A DNA stretch of 64,000 bases from Acinetobacter sp. ANC 4178 (GCF_004331175.1 NZ_SJOD01000006.1:186001-250000); one strand, 5' to 3'; counted from the first letter of the stretch, positions 9,554 through 19,035 are shown. Numbers and translations are program-made. Notes: generated from the sequence alone by a model not told the origin.

Positions 9554-9569
9554 GATCCAAATATTCAAA

Positions 9570-9596
9570 AAGCCTGTCCAATGACAGGCTTTTTTA
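9570..9596. terminator. Terminator between acr1 and the DinB-like gene
   Basis: AAGCCTGTC/GACAGGCTT stem with a CAAT loop and a T-run; it serves the convergent pair. Confidence 0.88.
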
Positions 9597-9608
9597 TTAC
9601 AACAGCCA

Positions 9609-10118
9609 TTATATTGATTGTTGTTCAATTAACATAAAAACCAAATCCAGTTCAGGACAGGGATAACCCATTGCTGTTAGTGCCGCACTCATTTGTCCTC
9701 GATGATGCGTAGCGTGATTAAACACATGCAATAACGTTGCTGAGTATGGTAATGATTTAGGCTGCCCTGTCGAGGTTTGATATTCTAAATTACCCAACAA
9801 AAGTTTGGGATCTAATGCATCTAGAAAAGTAATCCAATTGCGGGCTTTGTCTTGTAAAGCCTGAACAAGTACATACCGATCTTGTTCAATCGTCGTATTC
9901 AGTGGCAATACGGGGGAATGCCCATAGGCAAATCGAGCGAACCAAAGTTCATGCTCACCACATAAGAGATGATTCAATGTCCCAGAAATACTCTGAAAGA
10001 ATAGACCGCTATCCCGATAAAAATCAGTATCGCTCACTTGAGCCAAAGACTGGTTGAGTTTAGCCGTCGCCCAAATGTTATATCGTGCCAATAACTGCAA
10101 AGTTTCTATATTCACCAT
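9609..10118 (-). CDS. DinB/YfiT-family putative metal-dependent protein
   Basis: A 169-residue four-helix-bundle-type protein. The DinB metal-binding histidines are visible: GTLNHLLCGEHELWFARF (about residues 45-62) and HVFNHATHHRGQMSAAL (about 130-146, with the H..H..G pattern). The MVNIETLQLLARYNIWATAKL N-terminus is typical. The family includes thiol-transferase-like and damage-inducible proteins, but most members have no known reaction, and none can be assigned here. It converges with acr1. Confidence 0.85.
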   Translation of the reverse strand: MVNIETLQLLARYNIWATAKLNQSLAQVSDTDFYRDSGLFFQSISGTLNHLLCGEHELWFARFAYGHSPVLPLNTTIEQDRYVLVQALQDKARNWITFLDALDPKLLLGNLEYQTSTGQPKSLPYSATLLHVFNHATHHRGQMSAALTAMGYPCPELDLVFMLIEQQSI

Positions 10119-10156
10119 CTTATCGACTTACTTTTAATTATGTTGTCATTCTATTC

Positions 10157-10188
10157 AAAAAAACCTCCCACGAAGGGAGGTTTTTTTT
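10157..10188 (-). terminator. Terminator after tex
   Basis: CCTCCC/GGGAGG stem with an A-run on the left and an eight-T run on the right, 14 bases beyond the tex stop on the minus strand. Confidence 0.88.
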
Positions 10189-10201
10189 ACTAAACCAAAG
10201 A

Positions 10202-12568
10202 TTATTTCGAACCTTTAATTCCTGCTTGTAACAGTAATGCACCTAAACCACCAATTTTATTTTCTTGTGGTTTATGGGCTTGTGGTTTTTGACCACCTTG
10301 ACGTTGTGGACGATCACCTTGAGGACGTGCCTGCTGTGGACGCTTCGCTTGTGGCTTACGTTCACTACGCTGTTCTTGAGTTTGCTCACGACGTGGTTGA
10401 CGCGGTGCTTTAGCTGGAGCTTCAGAACCTTCTGGACGCATTGACAAGTTCACACGGTTACGCTCTGCATCGACTTGTAATACACGTACCTGAACAATTT
10501 GACCAGGTTTCACTACTTTGTGCGGATCAGAAACAAACTCATTGGCCAATTCAGAAATATGTACCAAACCATCCTGATGTACACCCACATCAACGAAAGC
10601 GCCGAAGTTGGTCACGTTAGTCACGACGCCTTCAAGCTGCATTCCTTCAGTGAGTTGTGCCACTTCTGTAATGTCTTCACGGAATTTTGCAGTACGGAAT
10701 TCTGGACGTGGGTCACGGCCTGGTTTTTCCAATTCGCTTAAAACGTCTTGAATGGTTGGTAAACCAAACTGCTCATCAGCAAAGTCTTCCGCCTTAATTT
10801 GACGAATAATTTCACTGTTGCCAATTAAGTCTTTCACGGTGGTTGCTTTAGCTGTCACCATTTTCTCAACCAAACCATAACTTTCAGGGTGCACCGCAGA
10901 TGCATCCAATGGTTCGCTACCGTTTTGAATACGCAAGAAACCTGCCGCTTGTTCAAATGTACGATCGCCTAAACGAGGCACTTTTTTCAAGGCTTGACGG
11001 TTGTCAAAACGACCATTTTCTTTACGGAATTCGACAATTTGCTGTGCAATCGCTTTATTCAAACCTGCGATATAACCCAAAATTGCAGCAGAAGCAGTGT
11101 TTACATCAACACCAACGGCGTTTACACAGTCTTCAACCACAGCATCTAGGGTTTTGGCTAAACCTGTTTGGTTCACGTCATGTTGGTATTGACCTACACC
11201 AATCGATTTTGGATCAATTTTCACCAACTCAGCCAATGGGTCTTGTAAACGACGTGCAATTGAAACCGCACCACGAATCGACACATCTAACTCAGGCAAT
11301 TCAGCCGAAGCCAACTCAGATGCAGAATAAACCGATGCCCCTGCTTCACTCACGGTCACACGGGTAACTTTTAGCTCAGGGTGCTGTGCCATCATTTCTG
11401 CAACCACAGCTTCTGTTTCACGGCTAGCCGTACCGTTACCAATCGCGATTAAATCAACATTGAACTCTTGGCACAAACGTGCTAATTCAGCAATTGAACC
11501 TGCTTTGTCTTCTTTCGGTGCAAATGGATAAATGGTGCTATGTGCAACCACATCACCTGATTCATTCACCACGGCCAATTTCACACCCGTACGAATACCA
11601 GGGTCTACACCAAGCGTACAACGACTGCCTGCTGGTGCAGAAAGCAATAAGTGACGTAGGTTTTCAGCAAAGACTTGCATCGCTTCGGCTTCGGCATTCA
11701 AACGCTTTTCCGTCAACAACGAATGTTCGATGCTTGGACGAACTTTACCCAACCAGAACAGTTTCGCAGTTTGCTTTAAAAAGTCTTGACGTGCTTGTGG
11801 CTGAACTTGATCTAAGTTGTATTCAACTTCAATACGAGCCAAAGGTGCAGCATCTTCGCCATCTATTTTTAAGCCCAAAACATTTTCTTGGCGGCCACGT
11901 AGCATTGCCAATAAACGATGTGAAGGGACTTTGTTTAGGTTTTCAGAGAAATCGAAATAGTCGCGGAATTTTTTACCGACTTCTTTTTTCTCTTCACTTG
12001 CCACTAAGCTTTTCAGTGCTGCTGTTTTAGCAAAAGTGGTTTTTAACTCTGTCGTTAAAGCAATATTTTGTGCCCAGTCATCAATCAGAATGTGCTGGAT
12101 CGCATCCAGTTGGCTTTCCAAATCTGGGTATTCTTCATGACTAAAACCAGCCAAGGCTTCACTTGGTTCAACTGCATCTTGAAAGATTTTTTCTGCAATT
12201 GGACCCAAGCCCGCTTCTTTCGCTTTAAACGATTTACTGGTGCGCTTTGGACGATATGGCGCGTAAATTTCTTCTAAAGCATTTTTGGTTTCAGCAGCTT
12301 TTACACGTGCCAATAAATCATCTGACAATTTATTTTGTTCTTTCAATGATTCAATGACTTTTTCGCGACGCTCGTATAAATCTCTTAAATAAGCTAAACG
12401 AGTATCAAGCTGACGTAATTGAGTGTCGTCTAAACCTTGCGTCACTTCTTTACGGTAACGTGCGATAAATGGAACGCTTGCGCCTTCATCGATTAGTTTA
12501 ATCGCAGCTTCAACCTGATTTGAACGTACGGCAAGCTCTGTTGCCAACTGCTGAACTAAGTCAGTCAT
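10202..12568 (-). CDS. tex: Tex-family RNA-binding transcription accessory protein
   Basis: Cytoplasmic nucleic-acid-binding protein related to Spt6. The order is an N-terminal helical domain (VEAAIKLIDEGASVPFIARYRKEVTQGLDD), a YqgF-like domain (TLGVDPGIRTGVKLAVV), helix-hairpin-helix segments (LNKAIAQQIVEFRKENGRFDNRQALKKVPRLG) and an S1 domain (LEGVVTNVTNFGAFVDVGVHQDGLVHISEL, about residues 640-710). The tail of about 70 residues is basic and rich in Arg, Gln, Pro and Lys (REQTQEQRSERKPQ...). ATG 12568 was chosen over the GTG 15 bases upstream, since GTGGGA then serves as the ribosome site. The length of 788 residues is normal for Tex. Confidence 0.95.
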   Translation of the reverse strand: MTDLVQQLATELAVRSNQVEAAIKLIDEGASVPFIARYRKEVTQGLDDTQLRQLDTRLAYLRDLYERREKVIESLKEQNKLSDDLLARVKAAETKNALEEIYAPYRPKRTSKSFKAKEAGLGPIAEKIFQDAVEPSEALAGFSHEEYPDLESQLDAIQHILIDDWAQNIALTTELKTTFAKTAALKSLVASEEKKEVGKKFRDYFDFSENLNKVPSHRLLAMLRGRQENVLGLKIDGEDAAPLARIEVEYNLDQVQPQARQDFLKQTAKLFWLGKVRPSIEHSLLTEKRLNAEAEAMQVFAENLRHLLLSAPAGSRCTLGVDPGIRTGVKLAVVNESGDVVAHSTIYPFAPKEDKAGSIAELARLCQEFNVDLIAIGNGTASRETEAVVAEMMAQHPELKVTRVTVSEAGASVYSASELASAELPELDVSIRGAVSIARRLQDPLAELVKIDPKSIGVGQYQHDVNQTGLAKTLDAVVEDCVNAVGVDVNTASAAILGYIAGLNKAIAQQIVEFRKENGRFDNRQALKKVPRLGDRTFEQAAGFLRIQNGSEPLDASAVHPESYGLVEKMVTAKATTVKDLIGNSEIIRQIKAEDFADEQFGLPTIQDVLSELEKPGRDPRPEFRTAKFREDITEVAQLTEGMQLEGVVTNVTNFGAFVDVGVHQDGLVHISELANEFVSDPHKVVKPGQIVQVRVLQVDAERNRVNLSMRPEGSEAPAKAPRQPRREQTQEQRSERKPQAKRPQQARPQGDRPQRQGGQKPQAHKPQENKIGGLGALLLQAGIKGSK

Positions 12569-12905
12569 CGTGTTTGATCCCACAAGGATAAGTTCTAAAA
12601 GCCATGATTATAAAGACCAAGACCATAAAATCCACAACTGTTTTATTAAATTTCATTCTGATTGAATTTGCCAATTTTTGATTTTTTCATCATTCGCACA
12701 CTTTTTTTGCATATTCAGGCAAAGAACTACAGTAAATCAGGCGTTAATCCGCTATTTTAGATGTATATATTTGGTATCTATGCCTTGATTTTATCTGCAA
12801 TATTTGTTGCTTTAGAACATAGCAAATCGATATAAATGAGTCGTATACTCCTAATGATCTCTCGACCCCGTATACGATGACAATAAAGAATAAGGAGCAC
12901 ACATC
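12569..12905. promoter_or_regulatory. Intergenic region upstream of ompR with inverted repeat
   Basis: AT-rich divergent region between tex and ompR, without an ORF I can support. The only clear structure is TCGTATAC (12841-12848) paired with GTATACGA (12870-12877), perfect 8-bp arms 21 bp apart and about 30 bases before the ompR start. It could be a 5'-UTR hairpin or a regulator site. AAGGAG at 12892-12897 precedes ATG 12906. Confidence 0.45.
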
Positions 12906-13670
12906 ATGAGTTTAGTTGTACCTGCAGAACATGGCGATGTTGTACATGCAGAAACTGATCGCGTTGAACGCATTCTCGTCGTAGATGATGATGTGCGTTT
13001 ACGGACACTGTTACAGCGCTTCTTAGAAGACAAAGGCTTCGTGGTAAAAACAGCGCACGATGCCACCCAAATGGATCGCTTACTCCAACGCGAACTGTTT
13101 TCTCTCATCGTGCTCGATTTTATGCTTCCTGTGGAAGATGGTTTAAGTATTTGTCGTCGTTTACGCCACTCCAATATTGATACGCCTATTATTATGCTGA
13201 CCGCGCGTGGTAGCGATTCAGACCGTATTGCGGGTTTAGAAGCGGGTGCAGATGATTATTTACCTAAACCTTTTAACCCAAATGAATTGTTAGCCCGTAT
13301 TCGTGCAGTGTTGCGTCGTCAAGTCCGTGAAGTACCAGGTGCGCCAAGTCAGCAAATGGAAGTGGTGAGTTTTGGGCCTTGGTCTTTAGACCTTTCAACC
13401 CGCACCTTAACGCGTGAAGGTCAAGTGGTGACACTGACCACAGGTGAATTTGCGGTACTTAAGGCTCTCGTGCAACATCCACGTGAACCCCTCACCCGCG
13501 ACAAATTAATGAATTTAGCACGTGGACGTGAATGGGGAGCCATGGAACGCTCAATTGACGTTCAAGTATCACGTTTACGTCGTTTGATTGAGGAAAATCC
13601 TGCCCGTGCCCGTTATATTCAAACGGTTTGGGGTGTGGGTTATGTTTTTGTTCCAGATGGTGCTGAGTAA
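12906..13670 (+). CDS. ompR: Response regulator OmpR
   Basis: DNA-binding response regulator of a two-component system, 254 residues. The receiver domain has ILVVDDDVRLR (acidic pocket), phospho-acceptor Asp in LIVLDFMLPVEDG, and the conserved Thr and Lys in IIMLTARGSD and DYLPKPFNP. The C-terminal winged helix (LTTGEFAVLKALVQHPREPLTRDKLM ... RSIDVQVSRLRRLIEENPARARYIQTVWGVGYVF) is of OmpR/PhoB type. The N-terminus carries about 20 extra residues before the receiver. The partner kinase gene follows after an unusual 299-bp spacer holding a palindromic element, instead of the usual tight coupling. Confidence 0.92.
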   Translation: MSLVVPAEHGDVVHAETDRVERILVVDDDVRLRTLLQRFLEDKGFVVKTAHDATQMDRLLQRELFSLIVLDFMLPVEDGLSICRRLRHSNIDTPIIMLTARGSDSDRIAGLEAGADDYLPKPFNPNELLARIRAVLRRQVREVPGAPSQQMEVVSFGPWSLDLSTRTLTREGQVVTLTTGEFAVLKALVQHPREPLTRDKLMNLARGREWGAMERSIDVQVSRLRRLIEENPARARYIQTVWGVGYVFVPDGAE

Positions 13671-13740
13671 AATTAAAGAATAAGGCTCCACTAGATCAGT
13701 ACACTGCTTAACAGTGACATGATGGCGTCTTTCCTTTTAG

Positions 13741-13905
13741 GCTCAAATTTAAAGATTAACCTGCGGTTCGCCTTACTTTTGTTTCGGCAAAAGTAAGCAA
13801 AACCATTGTCATCTGCAAAACTCGGCATTTTTCTGCAACTGAACTCCATACTCGCAGAAACTTTAGAAATCTAAAGACAGCCTGCCTCGAACAATTGCAG
13901 ATGAC
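13741..13905. repeat. Palindrome-rich dispersed-repeat-like element between ompR and envZ
   Basis: Three nested or adjacent inverted repeats occur in 165 bp. TTACTTTTG (13773-13781) pairs with CAAAAGTAA (13788-13796). GTCATCTGCAA (13808-13818) pairs with TTGCAGATGAC (13895-13905). CTTTAGA/TCTAAAG (13861-13876) is almost a continuous palindrome. The TTTTGTTTCGGCAAAAG hairpin resembles extragenic elements I remember from Acinetobacter genomes (recollection, not checked). It could form a folded RNA that stabilises ompR mRNA or lowers envZ expression. Confidence 0.6.
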
Positions 13906-13969
13906 GTCTTCGCGTATCGCATCCCTGTCGCAATTCAACTATGTCATGAACATGGAAACAGGAAATAAC

Positions 13970-15430
13970 GTGAAACTAGATCCGATCGACCCGCAAGAAT
14001 TCACCGATTTTGTTCGCTACTCCGAAAAGAAGCGTACATCTTCGGAACGTTTTTTCGATAAAATTAAGCCACGTTCTGCCGCCATGCGCACCACAGTACT
14101 GGTGTTGTTTGTGGTGTTCTTTAGCTTATTCATGTCGTTATGGTTCTTCTGGAAAACCCTGTATTTACCTGAAATTCAACAGCATGCAAGATTTCTTGCC
14201 GTTGAATTGGAAATGATCAACAACCCACGTTTAAAGATTTACCACGATGATGTTCAACTCGACATTGACCAATGGCTTAAACAACGTGTTGGTGTTGAAT
14301 ATGTCACCGATCCTAATGAATATCCAAACGTCAAAGATAAACTGATTGCCGACTTCTTTACCAACCGCATTGAGCATCAGCTTGCTAAAGAATTAAATAT
14401 CAAAGACGTCACGGTTTATTTTCAGTTTAAGCCCAGCCCAAGAATTTGGGTACAAACCCCTGAAATGAATGGACGTTGGGTTCGTGAACCCCTCAAAACC
14501 TATGCCAACTATAGCCCTGAATTGATTTTGGGTTGGTTACTGGGCATCCCGCTGATTTCCGCTGTCATTATTTTAACGCTGGTTCGTCAGTTAAACCGCC
14601 CACTGCGTCGTTTGCAAAATGCCGCCAACAACTACAGTAAAATAGGCACTGCCCCGTACCTAGAAACCAATCATGGGCCGCAGGAAATTCGTGAAGTGAA
14701 TCAGGCATTTAATCACATGATTTACACGCTAGATCAAACAGAGCGGGATCGCCGCATTATGTTGGCGGGTATTTCACATGACTTACGCACGCCGCTCACG
14801 CGTATTCGCCTTAGTGCAGAAATGATGCCTGATGATGACTTTTTGAAAGAAGGTCTGATTTATGATGTGGAAGATATGGATGCCATTCTGAATCAATTCA
14901 TTTCCTTTATGCGCGATGGCTCAGATGAAGTCCTACAAGCCACGGATATCAACAATTTATTGCAGGAATTGGTGATTCAATTTAAACCCCTTGATGTACG
15001 TTTTAGCCCGCAAGAACTGCCATTAATTCAAGCACGTAGTCTGTCCCTCAAACGCTTAATTGGGAATTTAATCAATAATTCCAAACGTTATGGTGCCGAG
15101 CCTGTTGAGCTATCCGCGCGGGTGGAAGGTGAGCATATTTTAATTAGTGTTGCCGACCATGGTGAAGGGATTCCAGAAGATCAAATTGAAGACCTGATGC
15201 AACCATTTGTTCGCGGCAATGCCGCGCGCACAGTGCAAGGTAGTGGCTTAGGACTCGCCATCGTGAAGCGCATTGTCGATATTCATCAAGGTAAACTCAT
15301 GATTCATAATCGTGAGCAAGGTGGGCTCGAAGCCATTATTCTACTGCCGTTACCCAAAGAAGAACCTGAAGAGCACAGCATCATCAATCCTATCGAAAAA
15401 CTGAAACAAAGCATTAGCGAACACTTCTAA
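13970..15430 (+). CDS. envZ: Sensor histidine kinase EnvZ
   Basis: Inner-membrane kinase/phosphatase partner of OmpR. TM1 (TTVLVLFVVFFSLFMSLWFFW) and TM2 (LILGWLLGIPLISAVIILTLV) flank a periplasmic loop of about 120 residues. Then come HAMP, the H-box (MLAGISHDLRTPLTRIRLSAEMM), the N-box (LIGNLINNSKRYG), and the G1/G2 ATP lid (VADHGEGIPEDQ, GSGLGLAIVKRIVD). The start is set to GTG 13970, giving VKLDPIDPQEF, with AGGA six bases upstream; the earlier in-frame ATG at 13895 lies inside the repeat element. The length is about 486 residues. Confidence 0.9.
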   Translation: MKLDPIDPQEFTDFVRYSEKKRTSSERFFDKIKPRSAAMRTTVLVLFVVFFSLFMSLWFFWKTLYLPEIQQHARFLAVELEMINNPRLKIYHDDVQLDIDQWLKQRVGVEYVTDPNEYPNVKDKLIADFFTNRIEHQLAKELNIKDVTVYFQFKPSPRIWVQTPEMNGRWVREPLKTYANYSPELILGWLLGIPLISAVIILTLVRQLNRPLRRLQNAANNYSKIGTAPYLETNHGPQEIREVNQAFNHMIYTLDQTERDRRIMLAGISHDLRTPLTRIRLSAEMMPDDDFLKEGLIYDVEDMDAILNQFISFMRDGSDEVLQATDINNLLQELVIQFKPLDVRFSPQELPLIQARSLSLKRLIGNLINNSKRYGAEPVELSARVEGEHILISVADHGEGIPEDQIEDLMQPFVRGNAARTVQGSGLGLAIVKRIVDIHQGKLMIHNREQGGLEAIILLPLPKEEPEEHSIINPIEKLKQSISEHF

Positions 15431-15862
15431 TTTTTCGCTTACCCTGCAATGGTGAAAGTCGCACTTCATAAACTATAGACTTTCACCTTTCATCAATTGA
15501 TGACTCCCCCAACTATCTTCCGATCAATCCTTCAACAGCAATTGAGTGAAATTTCCAGCATATTGAAAATGATTTGCTCTGCTTTTTAATCTAATTTTTT
15601 CTGTATCGCGATGTTGTGATCCTCAAAACATGCCATTTGTAACAATTTTTACACTCATTTTGCTTAATAACCGTACAGTCAGTATTAAAAACAGACAAAT
15701 CTATGCGAAATATAATCCATAAAATCAATTGATTAAAAATTATCAAAATTTGTTATACCCGCATTTTTCTAAAAAATTAGACCTTAGCCTAACAGGTATG
15801 CAAAATGCGTTTTCTGATGGGTACAATCCTTATCAGTTTCAAAATTCCAACGAGAGTAAACC
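15431..15862. other. 432-bp intergenic region with one hairpin
   Basis: No ORF is supported. GGTGAAAGTC (15451-15460) pairs perfectly with GACTTTCACC (15478-15487) just after envZ; with only TTTCATC behind it, it is a weak terminator candidate. The rest is AT-rich and should hold the promoter of the CoA-transferase gene. A start-proximal AACGAGAG lies at about 15849-15856. Confidence 0.5.
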
Positions 15863-17380
15863 ATGTCATTAGATCGCATTCGTTTAGCTTCACTACACGA
15901 CAAAGTCATTAGCGCAGAACAAGCTGCGGAATTCATCCAAGACGGTATGACTGTCGGTATGAGTGGCTTTACCCGTGCTGGCGAAGCAAAAGCTGTTCCA
16001 TTGGCTTTAGTAAAACGTGCTCACACCAACCCATTAAAAATCACGTTAATTACGGGTGCGAGTCTTGGTAATGACCTTGACAAACAATTGACTGAAGCGG
16101 GTGTTTTAGCTCGTCGCCTTCCATTCCAAGTCGACAACACATTACGTAAAGCCATCAACAATGGCGAAGTGATGTTCATTGACCAGCACTTGTCTGAAAC
16201 TGTTGAGCAAATGCGTAACCTTCAGTTGAAAAAACCAGATGTAGCGATCATTGAAGCGGTTGCGATCACTGAAGATGGTGGCATTATTCCAACAACGTCT
16301 GTGGGTAACTCTGCAAGCTTTGCAATTTTCGCAGAAAAAGTAATTGTTGAAATCAATACAAACTTAAGCCCTGCATTTGAAGGCTTACACGACATTTACA
16401 TCCCAACGTATCGCCCAACACGTCAACCGATTCCATTGACTCAAGTCGATGAGCGTATTGGTACACACGCAATCAATATCGATCCTGCAAAAATCGTGGG
16501 TATCGTCATCAACAACGACTTGCATGACTCTCCATCAACTGTGACTGCACCAGATGATGAAACTCAAGGCATTGCAGACCACTTAATCGCATTCTTCGAA
16601 AAAGAAGTCGCTGAAGGGCGTCTACCGAAAAACTTAGGTCCATTACAAGCAGGGATTGGCTCAATTGCCAATGCTGTACTTACAGGCCTTAAAGATTCAA
16701 ACTTCGAAGACCTTGTGATGTATTCAGAAGTACTCCAAGACTGTACGTTTGAATTGATCGATGCGGGTAAAATGAAGTTTGCTTCAGGTTCTTCAATTAC
16801 GCTTTCTGCAAAATATGGCGAGAAAGTATTTAACAACCTTGAAGCTTACAAAGATAAATTGGTACTTCGTCCACAAGAGATTTCGAACCATCCTGAACTT
16901 GTCCGTCGTTTAGGTATTATCGGTATCAATACTGCGCTTGAGTTTGATATTTACGGTAACGTGAACTCAACGCACGTTTGCGGTACAAAAATGATGAATG
17001 GTATCGGTGGTTCAGGTGACTTCGCACGTAATGCACACTTGGCAATCTTCGTGACCAAATCAATTGCAAAAGGTGGCGACATTTCTTCAATCGTTCCATT
17101 TGCATCACACGTTGACCATGCAGAGCATGACGTAGACATCCTTGTGACTGAACAAGGTCTGGCAGATCTTCGTGGTTTAGCGCCACGTGAACGTGCTCGT
17201 GCGATTATCGACAACTGTGCGCACCCACTTTACCGTGATGCATTAAACGACTACTTTGATCGTTCATGTGCAAAAGGCGGTCATACGCCTCACTTACTTC
17301 GTGAAGCGCTTTCTTGGCATTCAAACTTCGAAGAAACAGGTCACATGCTTGCACCTCAAGCACAAGCAAAATCTGCTTAA
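15863..17380 (+). CDS. Acetyl-CoA hydrolase / succinate CoA-transferase family protein
   Basis: Cytoplasmic class I CoA-transferase, 505 residues, the size of bacterial acetyl-CoA:succinate CoA-transferases and acetyl-CoA hydrolases. N-terminal domain: AAEFIQDGMTVGMSGFTRAGEAKAVPLALVKRA. C-terminal domain: GTKMMNGIGGSGDFARNAHLAIFV and VDILVTEQGLADLRGLAPRERARAII, both characteristic. Expected roles are moving CoA between acetate and succinate, or acetate overflow/propionate handling. I cannot separate hydrolase from transferase activity by eye, so no symbol is given. It is monocistronic with a strong terminator. Confidence 0.85.
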   Translation: MSLDRIRLASLHDKVISAEQAAEFIQDGMTVGMSGFTRAGEAKAVPLALVKRAHTNPLKITLITGASLGNDLDKQLTEAGVLARRLPFQVDNTLRKAINNGEVMFIDQHLSETVEQMRNLQLKKPDVAIIEAVAITEDGGIIPTTSVGNSASFAIFAEKVIVEINTNLSPAFEGLHDIYIPTYRPTRQPIPLTQVDERIGTHAINIDPAKIVGIVINNDLHDSPSTVTAPDDETQGIADHLIAFFEKEVAEGRLPKNLGPLQAGIGSIANAVLTGLKDSNFEDLVMYSEVLQDCTFELIDAGKMKFASGSSITLSAKYGEKVFNNLEAYKDKLVLRPQEISNHPELVRRLGIIGINTALEFDIYGNVNSTHVCGTKMMNGIGGSGDFARNAHLAIFVTKSIAKGGDISSIVPFASHVDHAEHDVDILVTEQGLADLRGLAPRERARAIIDNCAHPLYRDALNDYFDRSCAKGGHTPHLLREALSWHSNFEETGHMLAPQAQAKSA

Positions 17381-17390
17381 TTTGATCTGC

Positions 17391-17424
17391 CATAAAAAAC
17401 GCCCCAATCGGGGCGTTTTTTATG
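17391..17424. terminator. Strong 15-bp-stem terminator
   Basis: CATAAAAAACGCCCC pairs with GGGGCGTTTTTTATG around an AATC loop. It lies between the CoA-transferase gene and a convergent gene and is usable from both sides. Confidence 0.93.
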
Positions 17425-17454
17425 GGCTAAATTTAGAACTTAAACCATGACAAC

Positions 17455-17967
17455 TTAATGTGGTGTCAATAAAAACATTTTTATCAACCCATCAACATTC
17501 ATCTGCTGCTCAATCGTGCCAATTGAAACCACGCCCAAATTCAACTGAATTTGAGGAGCTTGCTGTAGATGCTGAATAGGACTATTCGGATTCACCACAG
17601 GATCAATCATGCGATATAAGCCCAGTCTAGGATCATCCGACCTTAATCCATCTGCAATTGAATAAACCTGCAATAAAATCGGTAAAGGTAAATCAAAAGT
17701 TGGTATACGTTCAGGAGGTAAAATCTCTTGTGAAACATGAGCCATGTCCGTCAATGCCCATTGCTGTGGAGCTGTTTCAAGTTTCATTAGATAGTGTTCA
17801 AAGATTTGCTGTCTCACGTCATCGGGTTGGGATTGAATATCCCCAGTTTGGATACGTAAATCTTGCTCTGTCAGCACGGAAAGGTCAGATGGGACATTGG
17901 CATAGCCATGACTCATCAACAATGCACCCAAAGCCAGTGCATTGAATATTTTGGGAGAGAAATACAT
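17455..17967 (-). CDS. Hypothetical exported protein
   Basis: 170 residues with a probable signal peptide (KIFNALALGALLMSHGYANVPSD, cleavage near residue 23-25). The mature part shows no motif I recognise; it has a mixed composition with several Pro-containing loops and ends IGTIEQQMNVDGLIKMFLLTPH. It is convergent with the CoA-transferase gene. The function is unknown; it may be an Acinetobacter-specific periplasmic protein. Confidence 0.65.
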   Translation of the reverse strand: MYFSPKIFNALALGALLMSHGYANVPSDLSVLTEQDLRIQTGDIQSQPDDVRQQIFEHYLMKLETAPQQWALTDMAHVSQEILPPERIPTFDLPLPILLQVYSIADGLRSDDPRLGLYRMIDPVVNPNSPIQHLQQAPQIQLNLGVVSIGTIEQQMNVDGLIKMFLLTPH

Positions 17968-18052
17968 GGCAAAATGTCCATTAAAATTTCTACTCCTCTT
18001 ATTTTAAAACTCGGCAAATAATTAAACAGTTGTTTCCACGTAAAATGGCCCT

Positions 18053-18808
18053 TTAGGCAAGTTTATTCGCAGCTTGGCGCCCTACCCTCAACAACACAGG
18101 AAAACTCAGCTTCACTTGAGGATTTGCCTTTGTTGCTAAGCACTCTCGCATCTCCTGTAGCGGGTCTTCTTGCGGGTGTTGTCGCTGATAATGTTGTACG
18201 CCTGACCACGTCGCTAAATACTGCAACAGTTGCGTACTGCTCCATGTGTAGTGCAATGCTAAAGCAGGAACAGCCAACTCCTGAAAAGGGAAAGGAATGG
18301 TTTGATAATGCTCATCAATATAACGTCGCTCTGGATCCCAATAACCTTGCAGCGTTTTGAAATAGAGCTGCTGTAAGGCATGCTGCAACTCGACATCTTG
18401 CAATTGAATCAGGCCATAGCCAATCACAGCAAGCACACCCTTTGGTTTCAGTACACGCTTAACCTCTGCATAGAAGGTCGTAAAATCGAACCAGTGAATC
18501 GCTTGTGCCACACATACCAAATCTACCGACGCAGGCGCACAATGGCTGTGCTCCGCTGCGGCTTGTAAATAACGCACATTGGCAAATACAGGGGCTTGTT
18601 GGAGTTGTCGCTCGCTCAAGTCTGTCGCGAGCACCTGCGCAAAATGAGGCGCAAGTAACTGGGTAAATTGCCCTGAACCTGCACCACAATCCCAAGCCAA
18701 TTCTCGCTCGGGCACATAAGTCAAAATAGCATCAAGAATTTCTGACGAATATTGAGGGCGTGCCTGTTGATACAGCTCACTGTGTGTAGAAAATAAGTCC
18801 TTGGTCAT
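18053..18808 (-). CDS. Class I SAM-dependent methyltransferase
   Basis: About 251 residues starting MTKDLFSTHSELYQQARPQYSSEILDAI, a start typical of the UbiE/BioC-like family of small-molecule methyltransferases. The SAM-binding motif I is LAWDCGAGSGQFTQLL (about residues 38-53), followed by an acidic residue (LATDLSERQL) and the post-motif VDLVCVAQAIHWFD. Similar proteins are related to yeast trans-aconitate methyltransferase, but the substrate is not evident. ATG 18808 is preferred over GTG or TTG-type starts upstream because homology begins there. Confidence 0.82.
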   Translation of the reverse strand: MTKDLFSTHSELYQQARPQYSSEILDAILTYVPERELAWDCGAGSGQFTQLLAPHFAQVLATDLSERQLQQAPVFANVRYLQAAAEHSHCAPASVDLVCVAQAIHWFDFTTFYAEVKRVLKPKGVLAVIGYGLIQLQDVELQHALQQLYFKTLQGYWDPERRYIDEHYQTIPFPFQELAVPALALHYTWSSTQLLQYLATWSGVQHYQRQHPQEDPLQEMRECLATKANPQVKLSFPVLLRVGRQAANKLA

Positions 18809-18881
18809 TGCCCCTTGCTCCACGCCATTTTTATTTTAAATTTAGTTCTGATTGTACAGAGCACAACTTTTCTTTGTGCAT

Positions 18882-18916
18882 AAAAAAACCCTCAAACATG
18901 GTTTGAGGGTTTTTTG
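18882..18916 (-). terminator. Terminator after tRNA-Phe copy 1
   Basis: AAAAAACCCTCAAAC (18883-18897) pairs with GTTTGAGGGTTTTTT (18901-18915). It lies five bases beyond the 3' end of the minus-strand tRNA. Confidence 0.88.
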
Positions 18917-18920
18917 AATA

Positions 18921-18996
18921 TGGTGGCGAGACCCAGGATCGAACTGGGGACACACGGATTTTCAATCCGTTGCTCTACCTACTGAGCTATCACGCC
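18921..18996 (-). tRNA. tRNA-Phe (GAA), copy 1
   Basis: 76 nt on the minus strand, from GGCGTGATAGCTCAG to CTCGCCACCA. The anticodon arm is ACGGA-TTGAAAA-TCCGT, so the anticodon is GAA. The T-arm GTTCGATCC and the encoded CCA are present. It is identical to copy 2. Confidence 0.97.
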
Positions 18997-19006
18997 GATG
19001 CCGTGT

Positions 19007-19035
19007 ATTAAGCCCGATCTCAGCGGATTAGTCAA
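19007..19035 (-). promoter_or_regulatory. Promoter of tRNA-Phe copy 1
   Basis: On the minus strand, TTGACT (19035-19030), a 17-bp spacer and CTTAAT (19012-19007), with ten bases to the tRNA 5' end. The placement matches that of copy 2. Confidence 0.75.
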
